Assembly (NCBI GenBank): GCA_024642705.1
Contig: JAHEAQ010000022.1
Location: 1 to 57,231 of the forward strand
Direction: 5' to 3'
Length of the DNA: 57,231 nt
Source of the DNA: Bacteroidota bacterium
GTDB taxonomy: Bacteria; Bacteroidota; Bacteroidia; Chitinophagales; Saprospiraceae
Below are positions 1 to 9,477 of this stretch, in pieces. Each line of letters opens with the position of its first letter. The first letter of the stretch is position 1. The notes beneath the pieces are model-generated. The model made no database searches. It saw only the letters and a program-made list of their open reading frames with translations, and was not told where the DNA came from. Position numbers and translations under genes: made by a program.

Positions 1-57
1 GATTATAGCTTAGCCTAACATTGATTTCAATCTTATTTACTGTAGGCATATCTTTTA

Positions 58-519
58 TTATCTTTTGAATAGTCTTTTATCGAATTCAAAAAGTTCTGAA
101 CTTTTGATATTAATATTCTTGAAATCTATATGATTAGGATTGATCAAATAATTGTATTCACCTTGAATTACAGCTGAAGGAACTTTAAGAATTAGAAATT
201 CGCTCTGTTTTATAAATTCATCTCCAATTTTCTTTGTGCTAGGTATGTGCGGAAAAGTTTTCCAATTTTTGGGTAAATCTGAACTTTCAACTTCTTTTAT
301 CTTTGCATTCTTAGGAATTTCAATGGATATTAAATAGTAATCTTTTGGAACAATTCCAAGAGGAGTATGAACTGCAATTTCAGCTGTGCATAGCGCTCTG
401 TTTGCTGCAGTATATAAAACGGCGTTTCCTATAGAATTCCATCTACCGCCAGCTATTTCTGCACCTATACCAGAAATATCATTTCTATACTTTTTTTTAG
501 TTAGGCGATATAAAATCAT
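58..519 (-). CDS. RES-domain toxin (NAD-degrading family)
   Basis: 153-residue protein with the RES-domain signature: an early YRL, a GGRWNS block at residues 24-29, a following LYTA and an AEIAVH helix carrying a conserved-looking Glu at 47. Known RES toxins (MbcT, Res) deplete NAD+ in the cytoplasm and are neutralised by an adjacent Xre/MbcA-type antitoxin. That partner lies immediately upstream on the same strand and overlaps this gene by four bases (ATGA type), so the two are translationally coupled. Length and gene order fit the family. The toxic activity is inferred from family membership. Confidence 0.9.
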   Translation of the reverse strand: MILYRLTKKKYRNDISGIGAEIAGGRWNSIGNAVLYTAANRALCTAEIAVHTPLGIVPKDYYLISIEIPKNAKIKEVESSDLPKNWKTFPHIPSTKKIGDEFIKQSEFLILKVPSAVIQGEYNYLINPNHIDFKNINIKSSELFEFDKRLFKR

Positions 520-920
520 GCTAAAACTCCATGTTCAATTCTTGTTAATTCTTCATTCAGAATTAATATTCCGAAAGAACTATCCAAAAAAGTTTTAGGT
601 TTAACTCCTCCAAGAGCAACTATGTTTGAGTCTTGCCATTGATTAAAGTAATCTGCATTGCCAAAAACTTCTATTCCTCTTTTCTGCAATTGCGCAATTT
701 CTAAAATTCGTTCTGAGTATGGCTGTTCAAATGATCTGTCTTCTTTTTTGTACCGTTGTAGTGTTCTTTCAGTAAGATGTAAAAATGAACTCCAGTCTTT
801 AATTGAATATGGAGTAGCGGTAACAATTGAATTAAAAAGAGAGTATTCAACTCCTTTTCGGGTAAGTCGAATCAATTCAATTGTATCGTCAAGAATTTTA
901 TTTAACGCGCTTAAAGACAT
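516..920 (-). CDS. Xre/MbcA/ParS-type antitoxin of the RES toxin
   Basis: 134-residue protein with an N-terminal helical DNA-binding region (an LTERTLQRYKK recognition-like helix about residues 50-60) and a C-terminal toxin-binding domain (DUF2384 type). The latter is marked by ALGGVKP, then LLD-like spacing, and the terminal LTRIEHGVLA. I chose the ATG at 920 over a TTG six codons earlier because a good promoter -7 element lies at 936-943, so the TTG would sit at or before the transcript start. It overlaps the toxin by four bases. Antitoxins of this class normally repress their own promoter; three TGTC copies near the promoter are possible operator parts. Confidence 0.9.
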   Translation of the reverse strand: MSLSALNKILDDTIELIRLTRKGVEYSLFNSIVTATPYSIKDWSSFLHLTERTLQRYKKEDRSFEQPYSERILEIAQLQKRGIEVFGNADYFNQWQDSNIVALGGVKPKTFLDSSFGILILNEELTRIEHGVLA

Positions 921-1229
921 AGCAGTATTTTGTCTCAAAAATAATGAAAAATGTCGTATTTGTCAAGTTTTTGCTCTGTTGAAATTTAATTTTATTCAAT
1001 ATCAAAGATGTCTGATAAATAATCAAAAATCTATCAAACTCCTTTGAAATAATGTGTTTTGAAGTGACCGCCCATATGGGGCTCATTTTGTTATTGTCGT
1101 ACTTTTCTAAAAACAGACTATCCCTACAGGATTATTAAGCCTTACTAGGTCTATTTGTAAAAAGAAATGTAAAATTGAAGTTGAGCTCCTCTGGGCGTGG
1201 TATTTAATCAGACAATAGTGGTTTATTAT
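921..1229. other. Gene-free gap with a GC-rich palindrome
   Basis: 309 bases between the antitoxin and the glycosyltransferase with no convincing reading frame. Besides the toxin-antitoxin promoter it holds the palindrome CCCATATGGG (1071-1080), extendable to GCCC/GGGC arms, a small ATCC/AGGAT dyad near 1120-1133 and a locally GC-rich patch near 1180-1200. These stand out against the AT-rich background and could be a dispersed extragenic repeat or the remains of an old gene. Confidence 0.4.
936..966 (-). promoter_or_regulatory. Promoter of the RES/Xre operon
   Basis: On the minus strand a TTG (964-966), a 20-base spacer and TATTTTTG (936-943) match the Bacteroidota TTTG / TAnnTTTG promoter. 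The predicted transcript start, near 929, gives a very short leader to the ATG at 920. TGTC occurs at 931, 952 and 961 on the plus strand around the promoter, as an antitoxin operator might. Confidence 0.65.
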
Positions 1230-2252
1230 CTAAAATTCAAAGATTTCTTCTATTTCAAGCCCATATTCCTTGAAAATATTTTGCTTTTGTTCTACAAAAG
1301 ATTGATCAGCTATAGAAAGAATAATTTGTTTGGAAGGAATATGATTTAGAATTGTAAAATTTTGGATGAAAACACCATAGATATTAGCCCCAATTTTTTT
1401 CTTATTGTTTGTCACCCAAATAAATACCACATTAGCTTTTATCAATATTTGGGCGATGGCTTTTCCTTTTTTACCTGCACCCCAAAGAATCAAAGTTTTA
1501 TTCTTTTCGTAATCGAGTTTTAGGAAATACTTTATTTTGAGATGAAAAAAATTTTGATCATCATAATTAGGATCATTGCGTGAAGCTCTTGATGCATGGT
1601 CTCTCCATAAATGAAGAACTTGATTCATACCATGGATCTTATAGCCAGCTTCATAAAATCGAAAAACAAGATCGTAGTCTTCAGGATACTCACTTATTTC
1701 AAAAGCATTTATTGCCAATAAATCCGCCCTAAAGGCCATCCAACACGCAGAAGGGACCACACATTCTTTGTATATATGTTCGAAATGGTTTTGATGTTCG
1801 CAAAGATTATTCAACCATTTTTCATATTTCAAGTAACCACCACCAAGTTGGGATTCAGAAAAGTATTTCACTTTTCCAGTTACAATATTTTTGGTGCCAA
1901 TGTCAATTAATGTTTTTCGTAAGTTTTCTAATTTTTGCGGAGGCATGATGTCGTCGGCATCCATTCTCGTGATAAAATTTCCTTTTGTTTGTGAAAAAGC
2001 CATTTTCAACGCAGGAATGATTCCTTTTGAGAGATTTGAAGAATATTTAATTCTAGAATCGTTTAATGCATATTTTTCTAATATTTCTTTGCTGTGGTCA
2101 GTTGAGAAATCATCTATAGTGATAAGTTCCCAGTTATAATAAGTTTGTTCTAGAATAGAATCAAGACAGGTTTCTAAATATTTCTCAGCATTATACACAG
2201 GCATGATAATGCTAACTAAGGGTAATTTTTTATCATGTTGAATATCCTTCAT
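1230..2252 (-). CDS. Family 2 glycosyltransferase with C-terminal Rossmann-like domain
   Basis: 340 residues. Residues 11-220 form a GT-A fold: SIIMPVYNAEKYL at the nucleotide-binding start, DDFSTD, and a metal-binding DADD at 98-101, typical of inverting family 2 enzymes that transfer a sugar from a nucleotide donor. After about residue 250 a second segment starts with LILWGAGKKGKAIAQIL, a glycine-rich nucleotide-binding turn; this extension is not part of the core GT2 domain. The acceptor is unknown; surface polysaccharide or glycolipid synthesis is the usual role. It stands alone, with no other polysaccharide genes next to it. Confidence 0.8.
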   Translation of the reverse strand: MKDIQHDKKLPLVSIIMPVYNAEKYLETCLDSILEQTYYNWELITIDDFSTDHSKEILEKYALNDSRIKYSSNLSKGIIPALKMAFSQTKGNFITRMDADDIMPPQKLENLRKTLIDIGTKNIVTGKVKYFSESQLGGGYLKYEKWLNNLCEHQNHFEHIYKECVVPSACWMAFRADLLAINAFEISEYPEDYDLVFRFYEAGYKIHGMNQVLHLWRDHASRASRNDPNYDDQNFFHLKIKYFLKLDYEKNKTLILWGAGKKGKAIAQILIKANVVFIWVTNNKKKIGANIYGVFIQNFTILNHIPSKQIILSIADQSFVEQKQNIFKEYGLEIEEIFEF

Positions 2253-2350
2253 CCATTATAATTTGTGTCAAGTCAATATCGATTAAAATAATATTTCAAT
2301 ATGCTAAATCAGGAAGTTTTAAAAAATATGAGTTTTTTTTTCAAATCTAG

Positions 2351-3949
<1,599 letters not shown>

Positions 3950-3951
3950 TT

Positions 3952-4200
3952 ATGAATTTAATCGTATTAACACCAGGCAAACAAATATTTTTAGGTGCTA
4001 TTAATTCTATAAAGGTACCTGGTACTTCTGGTGAATTTGAAGTTAGAAAAGGCCATGCTGCAATAGTTTCTTCATTGAAAGATGGAAAAGTGAAAATTAA
4101 ACCTGTAGAAGGCCAAACCATTGAATTTACCATTCAAAATGGTTTTTTAGAAGTATTGAAAAATGAAGTGTCCTTGCTTGTCCAAGGATACAAAGCGTGA
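3952..4200 (+). CDS. atpC: F1F0 ATP synthase subunit epsilon
   Basis: 82 residues. The whole protein corresponds to the N-terminal beta-sandwich of epsilon (LIVLTPGKQIFLG, GTSGEFEVRKGHAAIVSSL, NGFLEVLKNEVSLLV). The C-terminal helical hairpin that inhibits ATP hydrolysis in the approximately 130-residue enterobacterial protein is missing; short epsilons are usual in Bacteroidota. It is two bases after atpD in the same transcript, and a terminator follows at 4222. Epsilon couples the rotor stalk to F1. Confidence 0.95.
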   Translation: MNLIVLTPGKQIFLGAINSIKVPGTSGEFEVRKGHAAIVSSLKDGKVKIKPVEGQTIEFTIQNGFLEVLKNEVSLLVQGYKA

Positions 4201-4221
4201 AAATGACAACAATAGATAATT

Positions 4222-4251
4222 AAGGCTAGGCATTTTGCTTAGCCTTTTTTT
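4222..4251. terminator. Intrinsic terminator after atpC
   Basis: AAGGCTA (4222-4228) pairs with TAGCCTT (4240-4246), with an inner GC/GC pair, followed by a T run. The run reaches the stop codon of the convergent kdsD gene, and the stem may serve both strands. Confidence 0.8.
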
Positions 4252-5212
4252 ATTGGAAGCCTTCCTTAATAAAGTCATGAAGGTGCAACATTCCCAAATA
4301 TTTGTTATCGTGTTCCACTAAAATCTGTGAAATGCTTTTTTCTCGCATTTTTTGAAATGCTGAATAAGCTAAGGCGTCGTGACCAATAGTGATTGGTGAA
4401 ATAGTCATAATATCTTCAGCAATTATATTAGTTAAATCTTTTTCAGATTGAAGCATTCTTCTCAAATCTCCGTCGGTAATTATTCCTAATATATTATTGT
4501 GCTCGTCAATAACAGCAGTCGCTCCTAATCTTTTTGAAGTCATTTCAATAATAGTTTGTCGCAACGAACATTTTGGAGAAATTTCAGGTTTGGGATTCTG
4601 TTTGTATAATTTATCCACTTTTAGAAATAATTGTTTGCCTAGAGAACCTCCGGGATGAAAAGAGGCAAAATTCTTTGGTGTAAATTCTCTTAAGGAAAGC
4701 AAACAGATGGCAATGGCATCTCCTAAGGATAATTGGGCGGTTGTGCTTGCAGTTGGAACAATATTATTTGGTTCTGCTTCAGAGTCAAGTGGGATATAAA
4801 TATAATAATCGCTGTTTTTGATTAAAAATGATTCTTTTTCAGAACTTATGCCAATTACCAAAGTGCCTTGTTCCTTTACCAATGGAACAATCAATTTGAA
4901 TTCTGAAGTTTGACCACTTTTTGACAAACAAATAAGAATATCTTCCTTGGTAACCATTCCTAAGTCACCATGGATTGCATCCCCAGCATGCATATATATA
5001 GAGGGACTTCCTGTGGAGTTCAGTGTGGCAACAATTTTTTGTGCAATTAGTGCGCTTTTCCCCATTCCGGTTACGATGATTCTACCTTTACAATTAAAAA
5101 GTAACTGAATGATTTTTTCAAACGATTCATCAAGCATTGCCGCTAAATTTTCAAGCGTTCTAGACTCTGTTAATATTGTGTTTTTAGCAGTAGATAATAT
5201 GCTTAAAGCCAT
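4250..5212 (-). CDS. kdsD: D-arabinose 5-phosphate isomerase, KdsD/KpsF family
   Basis: 320 residues. An N-terminal SIS domain (GRIIVTGMGKSALIAQKIV, STGSPSIYMHAGDAIHGDLGM, CLSKSGQT) is followed from about residue 205 by two CBS domains (IIEMTSKRLGATAV, GIITDGDLRRML; then DIMTISPITI onward). The enzyme interconverts ribulose 5-phosphate and arabinose 5-phosphate, the first committed step to Kdo of the lipopolysaccharide core. Length and domain order match the family. It is a single gene, convergent with atpC and divergent from recQ, with an exact TATCTTTG -7 element upstream. Confidence 0.93.
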   Translation of the reverse strand: MALSILSTAKNTILTESRTLENLAAMLDESFEKIIQLLFNCKGRIIVTGMGKSALIAQKIVATLNSTGSPSIYMHAGDAIHGDLGMVTKEDILICLSKSGQTSEFKLIVPLVKEQGTLVIGISSEKESFLIKNSDYYIYIPLDSEAEPNNIVPTASTTAQLSLGDAIAICLLSLREFTPKNFASFHPGGSLGKQLFLKVDKLYKQNPKPEISPKCSLRQTIIEMTSKRLGATAVIDEHNNILGIITDGDLRRMLQSEKDLTNIIAEDIMTISPITIGHDALAYSAFQKMREKSISQILVEHDNKYLGMLHLHDFIKEGFQ

Positions 5213-5514
5213 TGATGATCCAATTTTTTTGTTCGAGCAAAGATATTTATTATCCTATAAAATTTTTCATTTAGCAAAACCAATAGAAAATTTAGTCTTG
5301 AATCATGCCTTGTTTCTATAATTTTCTGCGTTGATACATAAAGTTGTAAAAAAATTGTATATTTAAAAAGCATTCGAATTGAAGAATTAAGTGAACATTT
5401 TCACGTTATATGGAATTGAATTCTAATTATCGGATGTGTAATTTTTTTTTAAAATTGATTAACTCTGAAATACCAAAAAATTTAAAAATTTCATTTATTT
5501 TTTAAGCTATAGAT
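5213..5514. other. Intergenic region between kdsD and recQ
   Basis: 302 bases of very AT-rich divergent spacer. It carries the kdsD -7 element (5238-5245) and a small inverted repeat GTGAA-CATT-TTCAC (5391-5404). I see no clear recQ promoter, no RNA gene and no credible small reading frame. Confidence 0.5.
5238..5245 (-). promoter_or_regulatory. Promoter -7 element of kdsD
   Basis: On the minus strand TATCTTTG followed by C, an exact TAnnTTTG match 25 bases upstream of the kdsD ATG. I could not find a clear -33 TTTG at the usual spacing. Confidence 0.5.
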
Positions 5515-7713
5515 ATGTCAACTCAAAGTGTTGAATTACACGACGCACTCCAGAAATATTTTGGTTTTGATTCATTTAAAGATACACAAAAGGCAATTGT
5601 GCAAAGTGTATTAAATCAAAGAGATACTTTTGTAATAATGCCAACTGGCGGTGGTAAGTCTTTATGCTATCAGCTTCCAGCTCTCATGATGGAAGGAACG
5701 GCTTTGATTATATCTCCTTTAATAGCATTAATGAAAAACCAAGTTGATTCTATCAGAGGTTATAGCCAAATGGACAATATTGCTCATTTTCTGAATTCTT
5801 CTTTAAATAAGGGCCAAATAAAAGAAGTTAAAGAGGATATTGTTAATGGCAAAACTAAAATGCTGTTCATAGCACCTGAGACATTAACCAAAGATGAAAA
5901 CATTGAATTTTTTAAAAATGCAAATATTTCTTTTGTAGCGGTGGATGAAGCGCATTGTATTTCTGAATGGGGGCATGACTTCAGACCAGAATACAGAAGG
6001 ATAAAAGTCATGATTGATTCAATAGGTCACAATATTCCTGTTATTGCTTTGACAGCAACTGCTACTCCAAAAGTTCAGACGGATATAGTTAAAATTCTGG
6101 GAATGGAAAATCCAGACACATACATCTCTTCTTTTAATAGAGATAATTTATTCTATGAAATCAGGCCTAAATTTAATAAGGAGAAAACGATAAAAAGCAT
6201 AGTCCAAACGATTAAAAATATGCCAGGTGAATCGGGAATAATTTATGTGCAATCAAGAAAATCCACAGAAGAAATAGCCCAAGTTCTTAACATAAATGGT
6301 ATAAAAGCAGCTCCTTATCATGCAGGATTAGATGCAAAAACAAGAACCCAAATTCAAGATGATTTTTTAATGGAAGAAATTGATGTTATTTGTGCAACTA
6401 TTGCTTTCGGAATGGGCATCGACAAACCAGATGTTAGGTTTGTAATCCATTATGATATTGCTAAAAGCATTGAAAACTATTACCAGGAAACAGGAAGAGC
6501 AGGAAGAGATGGAATGTTGAGCAAGTGTATTGCTTATTTCGCACAGAAAGATGTCAATAAATTAGAAAAATTTCTGCGTGACAAGCCAGTGGCTGAAAGA
6601 GAAATGGGAGCTCAATTATTGGAAGAGATTATTGCATATTGTGAAACTGGGTCTTGTAGAAGAACATTTCTATTGCATTATTTTGGGGAGGATTATAATT
6701 CAGATATGTGTGGTGATTTATGCGATAATTGTAAGAATCCAAAAACCAAAGTTTCAGTAATCAATGAAATGCGAGCTGCATTGCAAATTATTAAGGAGCT
6801 CAATGAACAGCATGTTTTGAAATTGTTGGTTGAATTTGCAATTGGAAGGGAAACTAAAGAATTAAAAGATTTCCGGTACAATGAAAGAAAATACTTCGGG
6901 TCTCTGAAAGCTAAAGATGAATTATTTATTTATTCATTATTTAGACAAGCGTTATTGAATGACCTGGCATACAAAGAAGTCGAGGAATATGGCGTGATGA
7001 AATTGACGGAGAAAGGTAAAGCATTTATAGAAAAGCCTTTTGAAATAAGTATTCCAATCAATCATGATTATGAAGAAATGGATGAAGGCGATGTTGTCAC
7101 AGCTAGCTCAGGAGTTGCCTTAGATGATGTTTTGCTCAAAATGTTGAAAGATCTTAGATTGCGGGAAGCTAAAAAACATGGTGTCAAGCCATGGATAATT
7201 TTCTTTGATCCTTCCTTGAATGAAATGGCGACCAATTATCCCATTACCATGGATGATATCATTAATATCTCGGGTGTAAGTCTTGGAAAGGCAAAAAGAT
7301 ATGGACAGCCTTTCCTTGACCTAATTGCTGATTATGTGGAAGAAAATGATATTGAAAGACCACAGGATTATGTAGTAAAACAAGTTGCAAATAAATCCAG
7401 AGATAAAGTTACCATCATTCAGGGAATTGATAAAAAATTCTCTCTTGAGGAGATTGCTGAATCCATTAAATTATCTGTAGATGAATTGCTTCAAGAAATG
7501 TATATAATTGTTTCCTCAGGAACAAAATTAAATCTGAACTATTATATTGAAGAAAATTTTGACGACGATATTGTAGAAGAAATAGAAGAGTATTTTTCTA
7601 ATGCAGATACGGATGATGTGGAAGTAGCTATAAAGGCAATAGATGATGAGGACATTACAAGGGAAGAAATTGAGATCATTAGATTGAAATTTATTTCTGA
7701 AAATGCTATATAA
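5515..7713 (+). CDS. recQ: ATP-dependent DNA helicase RecQ
   Basis: 732 residues. Superfamily 2, 3'-5' helicase for recombination and fork repair. Motif 0 (FGFDSFKDTQ, 17-26), Walker A TGGGKS (44-49), DEAH (144-147), ALTATATPKV, IAFGMGIDKPDVRFV and QETGRAGRDG are present. A RecQ zinc-binding region follows, with four cysteines (CRRTFLLHYFGED then MCGDLCDNC), then a winged-helix RQC region and an HRDC domain near 525-600. The remaining approximately 130 residues include a helix-turn-helix-like segment (FSLEEIAESIKLSVDELLQEMY) and a very acidic tail, longer than in E. coli RecQ (about 610). aroQ follows after 17 bases, so the two are probably cotranscribed. Confidence 0.97.
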   Translation: MSTQSVELHDALQKYFGFDSFKDTQKAIVQSVLNQRDTFVIMPTGGGKSLCYQLPALMMEGTALIISPLIALMKNQVDSIRGYSQMDNIAHFLNSSLNKGQIKEVKEDIVNGKTKMLFIAPETLTKDENIEFFKNANISFVAVDEAHCISEWGHDFRPEYRRIKVMIDSIGHNIPVIALTATATPKVQTDIVKILGMENPDTYISSFNRDNLFYEIRPKFNKEKTIKSIVQTIKNMPGESGIIYVQSRKSTEEIAQVLNINGIKAAPYHAGLDAKTRTQIQDDFLMEEIDVICATIAFGMGIDKPDVRFVIHYDIAKSIENYYQETGRAGRDGMLSKCIAYFAQKDVNKLEKFLRDKPVAEREMGAQLLEEIIAYCETGSCRRTFLLHYFGEDYNSDMCGDLCDNCKNPKTKVSVINEMRAALQIIKELNEQHVLKLLVEFAIGRETKELKDFRYNERKYFGSLKAKDELFIYSLFRQALLNDLAYKEVEEYGVMKLTEKGKAFIEKPFEISIPINHDYEEMDEGDVVTASSGVALDDVLLKMLKDLRLREAKKHGVKPWIIFFDPSLNEMATNYPITMDDIINISGVSLGKAKRYGQPFLDLIADYVEENDIERPQDYVVKQVANKSRDKVTIIQGIDKKFSLEEIAESIKLSVDELLQEMYIIVSSGTKLNLNYYIEENFDDDIVEEIEEYFSNADTDDVEVAIKAIDDEDITREEIEIIRLKFISENAI

Positions 7714-7730
7714 GAAGTAAGATTTAATTT

Positions 7731-8165
7731 ATGAAAATTCATATTATAAATGGTCCTAATCTAAATCTTATTGGAAAAAGGGAACCTGGAATCTATGGTA
7801 GCAAAGACTTCATTAGCTATTTTGAAGAGTTGCAAAAGCGTTATAAATCCATAGAATTATTTTATTTTCAATCCAACCATGAAGGTTCACTTATTGATTA
7901 TTTGCATGAAGTTGGGTTTTCTGACTGTGGGATTATTTTGAATGCAGGTGGGTATACTCACACATCCATTGCATTAGCAGACGCTATCAAGGCAATTTCA
8001 TCACCTGTTGTGGAGGTACATATATCGAATGTTTATGAAAGAGAAAGTTTTAGACATCATTCTTACATCAAAGAAAATTGTATAAAAACTATTGTTGGTC
8101 AAGGTTTGGAAGGTTATGCTCAAGCTATTGACTTTTTGGCATCTCATCTGGAACAGAAAACCTAA
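7731..8165 (+). CDS. aroQ: Type II 3-dehydroquinate dehydratase
   Basis: 144 residues, the normal size for this dodecameric enzyme, which dehydrates 3-dehydroquinate to 3-dehydroshikimate in the shikimate pathway. Active-site blocks are all present: INGPNLNLIGKREPGIYG with the catalytic Tyr, QSNHEGSLIDYL, NAGGYTHTSIALADAI with the catalytic His neighbourhood, and VEVHISNVYERESFR. It follows recQ closely. Its last 41 bases overlap the end of the convergent gene at 8125. Confidence 0.97.
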   Translation: MKIHIINGPNLNLIGKREPGIYGSKDFISYFEELQKRYKSIELFYFQSNHEGSLIDYLHEVGFSDCGIILNAGGYTHTSIALADAIKAISSPVVEVHISNVYERESFRHHSYIKENCIKTIVGQGLEGYAQAIDFLASHLEQKT

Positions 8166-8637
8166 GATCAATTATTCTTAATCTATTTTTTGGGCCTAAA
8201 GTGATCGGCACTTTATAAAATGCTTTTCGAAAAAGATAGCCACCAATAAAAGTGCTTCCTCCGATTGCCAAGACGCTTTTAAAGCTTGTGTTTTTGTCAA
8301 AAATTGCAGCAATACTTCCTTGCACTAGCCATATCAAGCCAAAAGATTGTACTGTACCGCCGAAATATTGAATTGTTGGTCTGTATAACATAAAATGACT
8401 TACTTGGTCTAAGGGCAATATTTCATTGTTAAGCACAAGAGTATTTTCATTGATTAAGATGCTTTCAATTTTACCTTTAGCCCACACATCATTATTGTAA
8501 TGAGTCTTATAAGTAATCTTATCCCCAACGGAATATTTTTTTGCAGATGGATCATTGAATAACTCTAATTGCACAAATACTTGAGCATTTAGTGATAAAA
8601 CAAGTAAAAATAGGCCAAAAATAAAACCAAGCTTCAT
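8125..8637 (-). CDS. Exported protein of unknown function
   Basis: 170 residues that I do not recognise. The N-terminal 19 residues are a signal peptide ending LSLNAQ, so the protein is probably periplasmic or in the outer membrane. A short beta-rich region (KYSVGDKITYKT, KGKIESILINENTLVLNNEILPL) reads like a small barrel that senses or sets a value. Two hydrophobic segments follow (about 93-112 and 122-136), then a basic tail. Its 3' end overlaps aroQ by 41 bases in convergent orientation. Given its signal peptide and composition I think it is real; the role is unknown. Confidence 0.75.
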   Translation of the reverse strand: MKLGFIFGLFLLVLSLNAQVFVQLELFNDPSAKKYSVGDKITYKTHYNNDVWAKGKIESILINENTLVLNNEILPLDQVSHFMLYRPTIQYFGGTVQSFGLIWLVQGSIAAIFDKNTSFKSVLAIGGSTFIGGYLFRKAFYKVPITLGPKNRLRIIDLRFSVPDEMPKSQ

Positions 8638-8781
8638 GGAATAAAAATTTGAAATTAATGATATGATATAAATTCACCGGTTAAAATGATTTTAAATCAC
8701 ATCAATATATGAATATCGATTTTAAATATCTAATTGTGCTTTTGTTTCAAAAAAATAAATAATTAGACTCTTGAAATGGAT

Positions 8782-9174
8782 TTAATCTTTCAAGGCAACT
8801 TTGTTATTCAATTTATCAATTAGTTTGATCATGGCTGAATGGATAGTATGATAATCTTGAATTTCTTTCTCGATATAAATGATTATTCCGAAAATGGCTT
8901 TTCCATGAAGTTCAATTGAATGGTAGATTTGAAATTTTTCAAGTCTGAAAGATTCTTTTATTCTTCTTTTTAGTAAGTTTCTAGAGGTAGCTTTTTTAAA
9001 AGTTCGTTTAGGAACTGTAAAAGCAAATTGGAGACTCGGAGACTCAGGATTGATTTCTTCGACTATATAAATAAGCTTTAAGGGATATGCATTAACATGA
9101 TATCCTAATTTGAATAAAGCTTCAAATTTTTTCTTATTAGAAAGACGCTCAGACTTTGGAAATTTAAAAAGCAT
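8782..9174 (-). CDS. rnpA: Ribonuclease P protein component
   Basis: 130 residues. The small basic protein that binds RNase P RNA and helps cut tRNA 5' leaders. Family landmarks are FPKSERLSNKKKFEALF near the start and the RNR-like signature ATSRNLLKRRIKESFRL in the middle. rpmH lies directly upstream, the classic rpmH-rnpA order. A perfect 14-bp hairpin separates the two genes, ending 14 bases before this ATG. The usual dnaA/oriC or yidC neighbours are not here; rho is the next gene beyond rpmH. Confidence 0.93.
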   Translation of the reverse strand: MLFKFPKSERLSNKKKFEALFKLGYHVNAYPLKLIYIVEEINPESPSLQFAFTVPKRTFKKATSRNLLKRRIKESFRLEKFQIYHSIELHGKAIFGIIIYIEKEIQDYHTIHSAMIKLIDKLNNKVALKD

Positions 9175-9188
9175 TGCTCAAAATAGAA

Positions 9189-9220
9189 ATTCTGAAAATA
9201 GAATGCTCTATTTTCAGAAT
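9189..9220 (-). promoter_or_regulatory. Perfect intercistronic hairpin between rpmH and rnpA
   Basis: Positions 9189-9202 and 9207-9220 are exact reverse complements (14 bp) around a 4-base loop. On the transcript the stem starts 18 bases after the rpmH stop and ends 14 bases before the rnpA start, with a short T-rich stretch after it. It could be an RNA stability or processing element, or a partial terminator that lowers rnpA relative to L34. Confidence 0.6.
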
Positions 9221-9238
9221 TTTATATTTTCAATACAA

Positions 9239-9394
9239 TTATTTTGAATGTCTCTCGTCAGATACGGTAAGTTTTAATCTGCCTTTAGCTCTTCTACTTG
9301 CTAAAACTTTTCTTCCGTTTTTTGAACTCATTCTAGATCTAAACCCATGTTTGTTAGATCTTTTCCTTTTTGATGGTTGAAATGTTCTTTTCAT
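9239..9394 (-). CDS. rpmH: 50S ribosomal protein L34
   Basis: 51 residues. The minus-strand frame begins [18 protein letters not shown], continues with [21 protein letters not shown], and ends [12 protein letters not shown]: the L34 signature throughout and the usual Bacteroidota length. It is very Lys/Arg-rich, fitting its place deep in the large ribosomal subunit near domain III of 23S rRNA. It is followed by rnpA. A textbook Bacteroidota promoter sits 37 bases upstream. Confidence 0.97.
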   Translation of the reverse strand: MKRTFQPSKRKRSNKHGFRSRMSSKNGRKVLASRRAKGRLKLTVSDERHSK

Positions 9395-9430
9395 TTTCTT
9401 ATTACTTTAAGTCCTTTTTAAAAGGGACGG

Positions 9431-9462
9431 CAAAGGTAATTTTATTTATTTAATTTTCAAAA
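9431..9462 (-). promoter_or_regulatory. Promoter of rpmH-rnpA
   Basis: On the minus strand TTTTG (9458-9462), a 19-base spacer and TACCTTTG (9431-9438), a full consensus match. A near-palindrome (GTCC-TTTTTAAAA-GGGAC, 9411-9428) overlaps the predicted start of transcription. Confidence 0.75.
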
Positions 9463-9477
9463 CCTTATCAGGCTTAT

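Noticed and set aside
898-1086. 62-residue minus-strand frame in the gap after the toxin-antitoxin pair
   Set aside because: It runs through the operon promoter and into the antitoxin gene, with random-looking composition.
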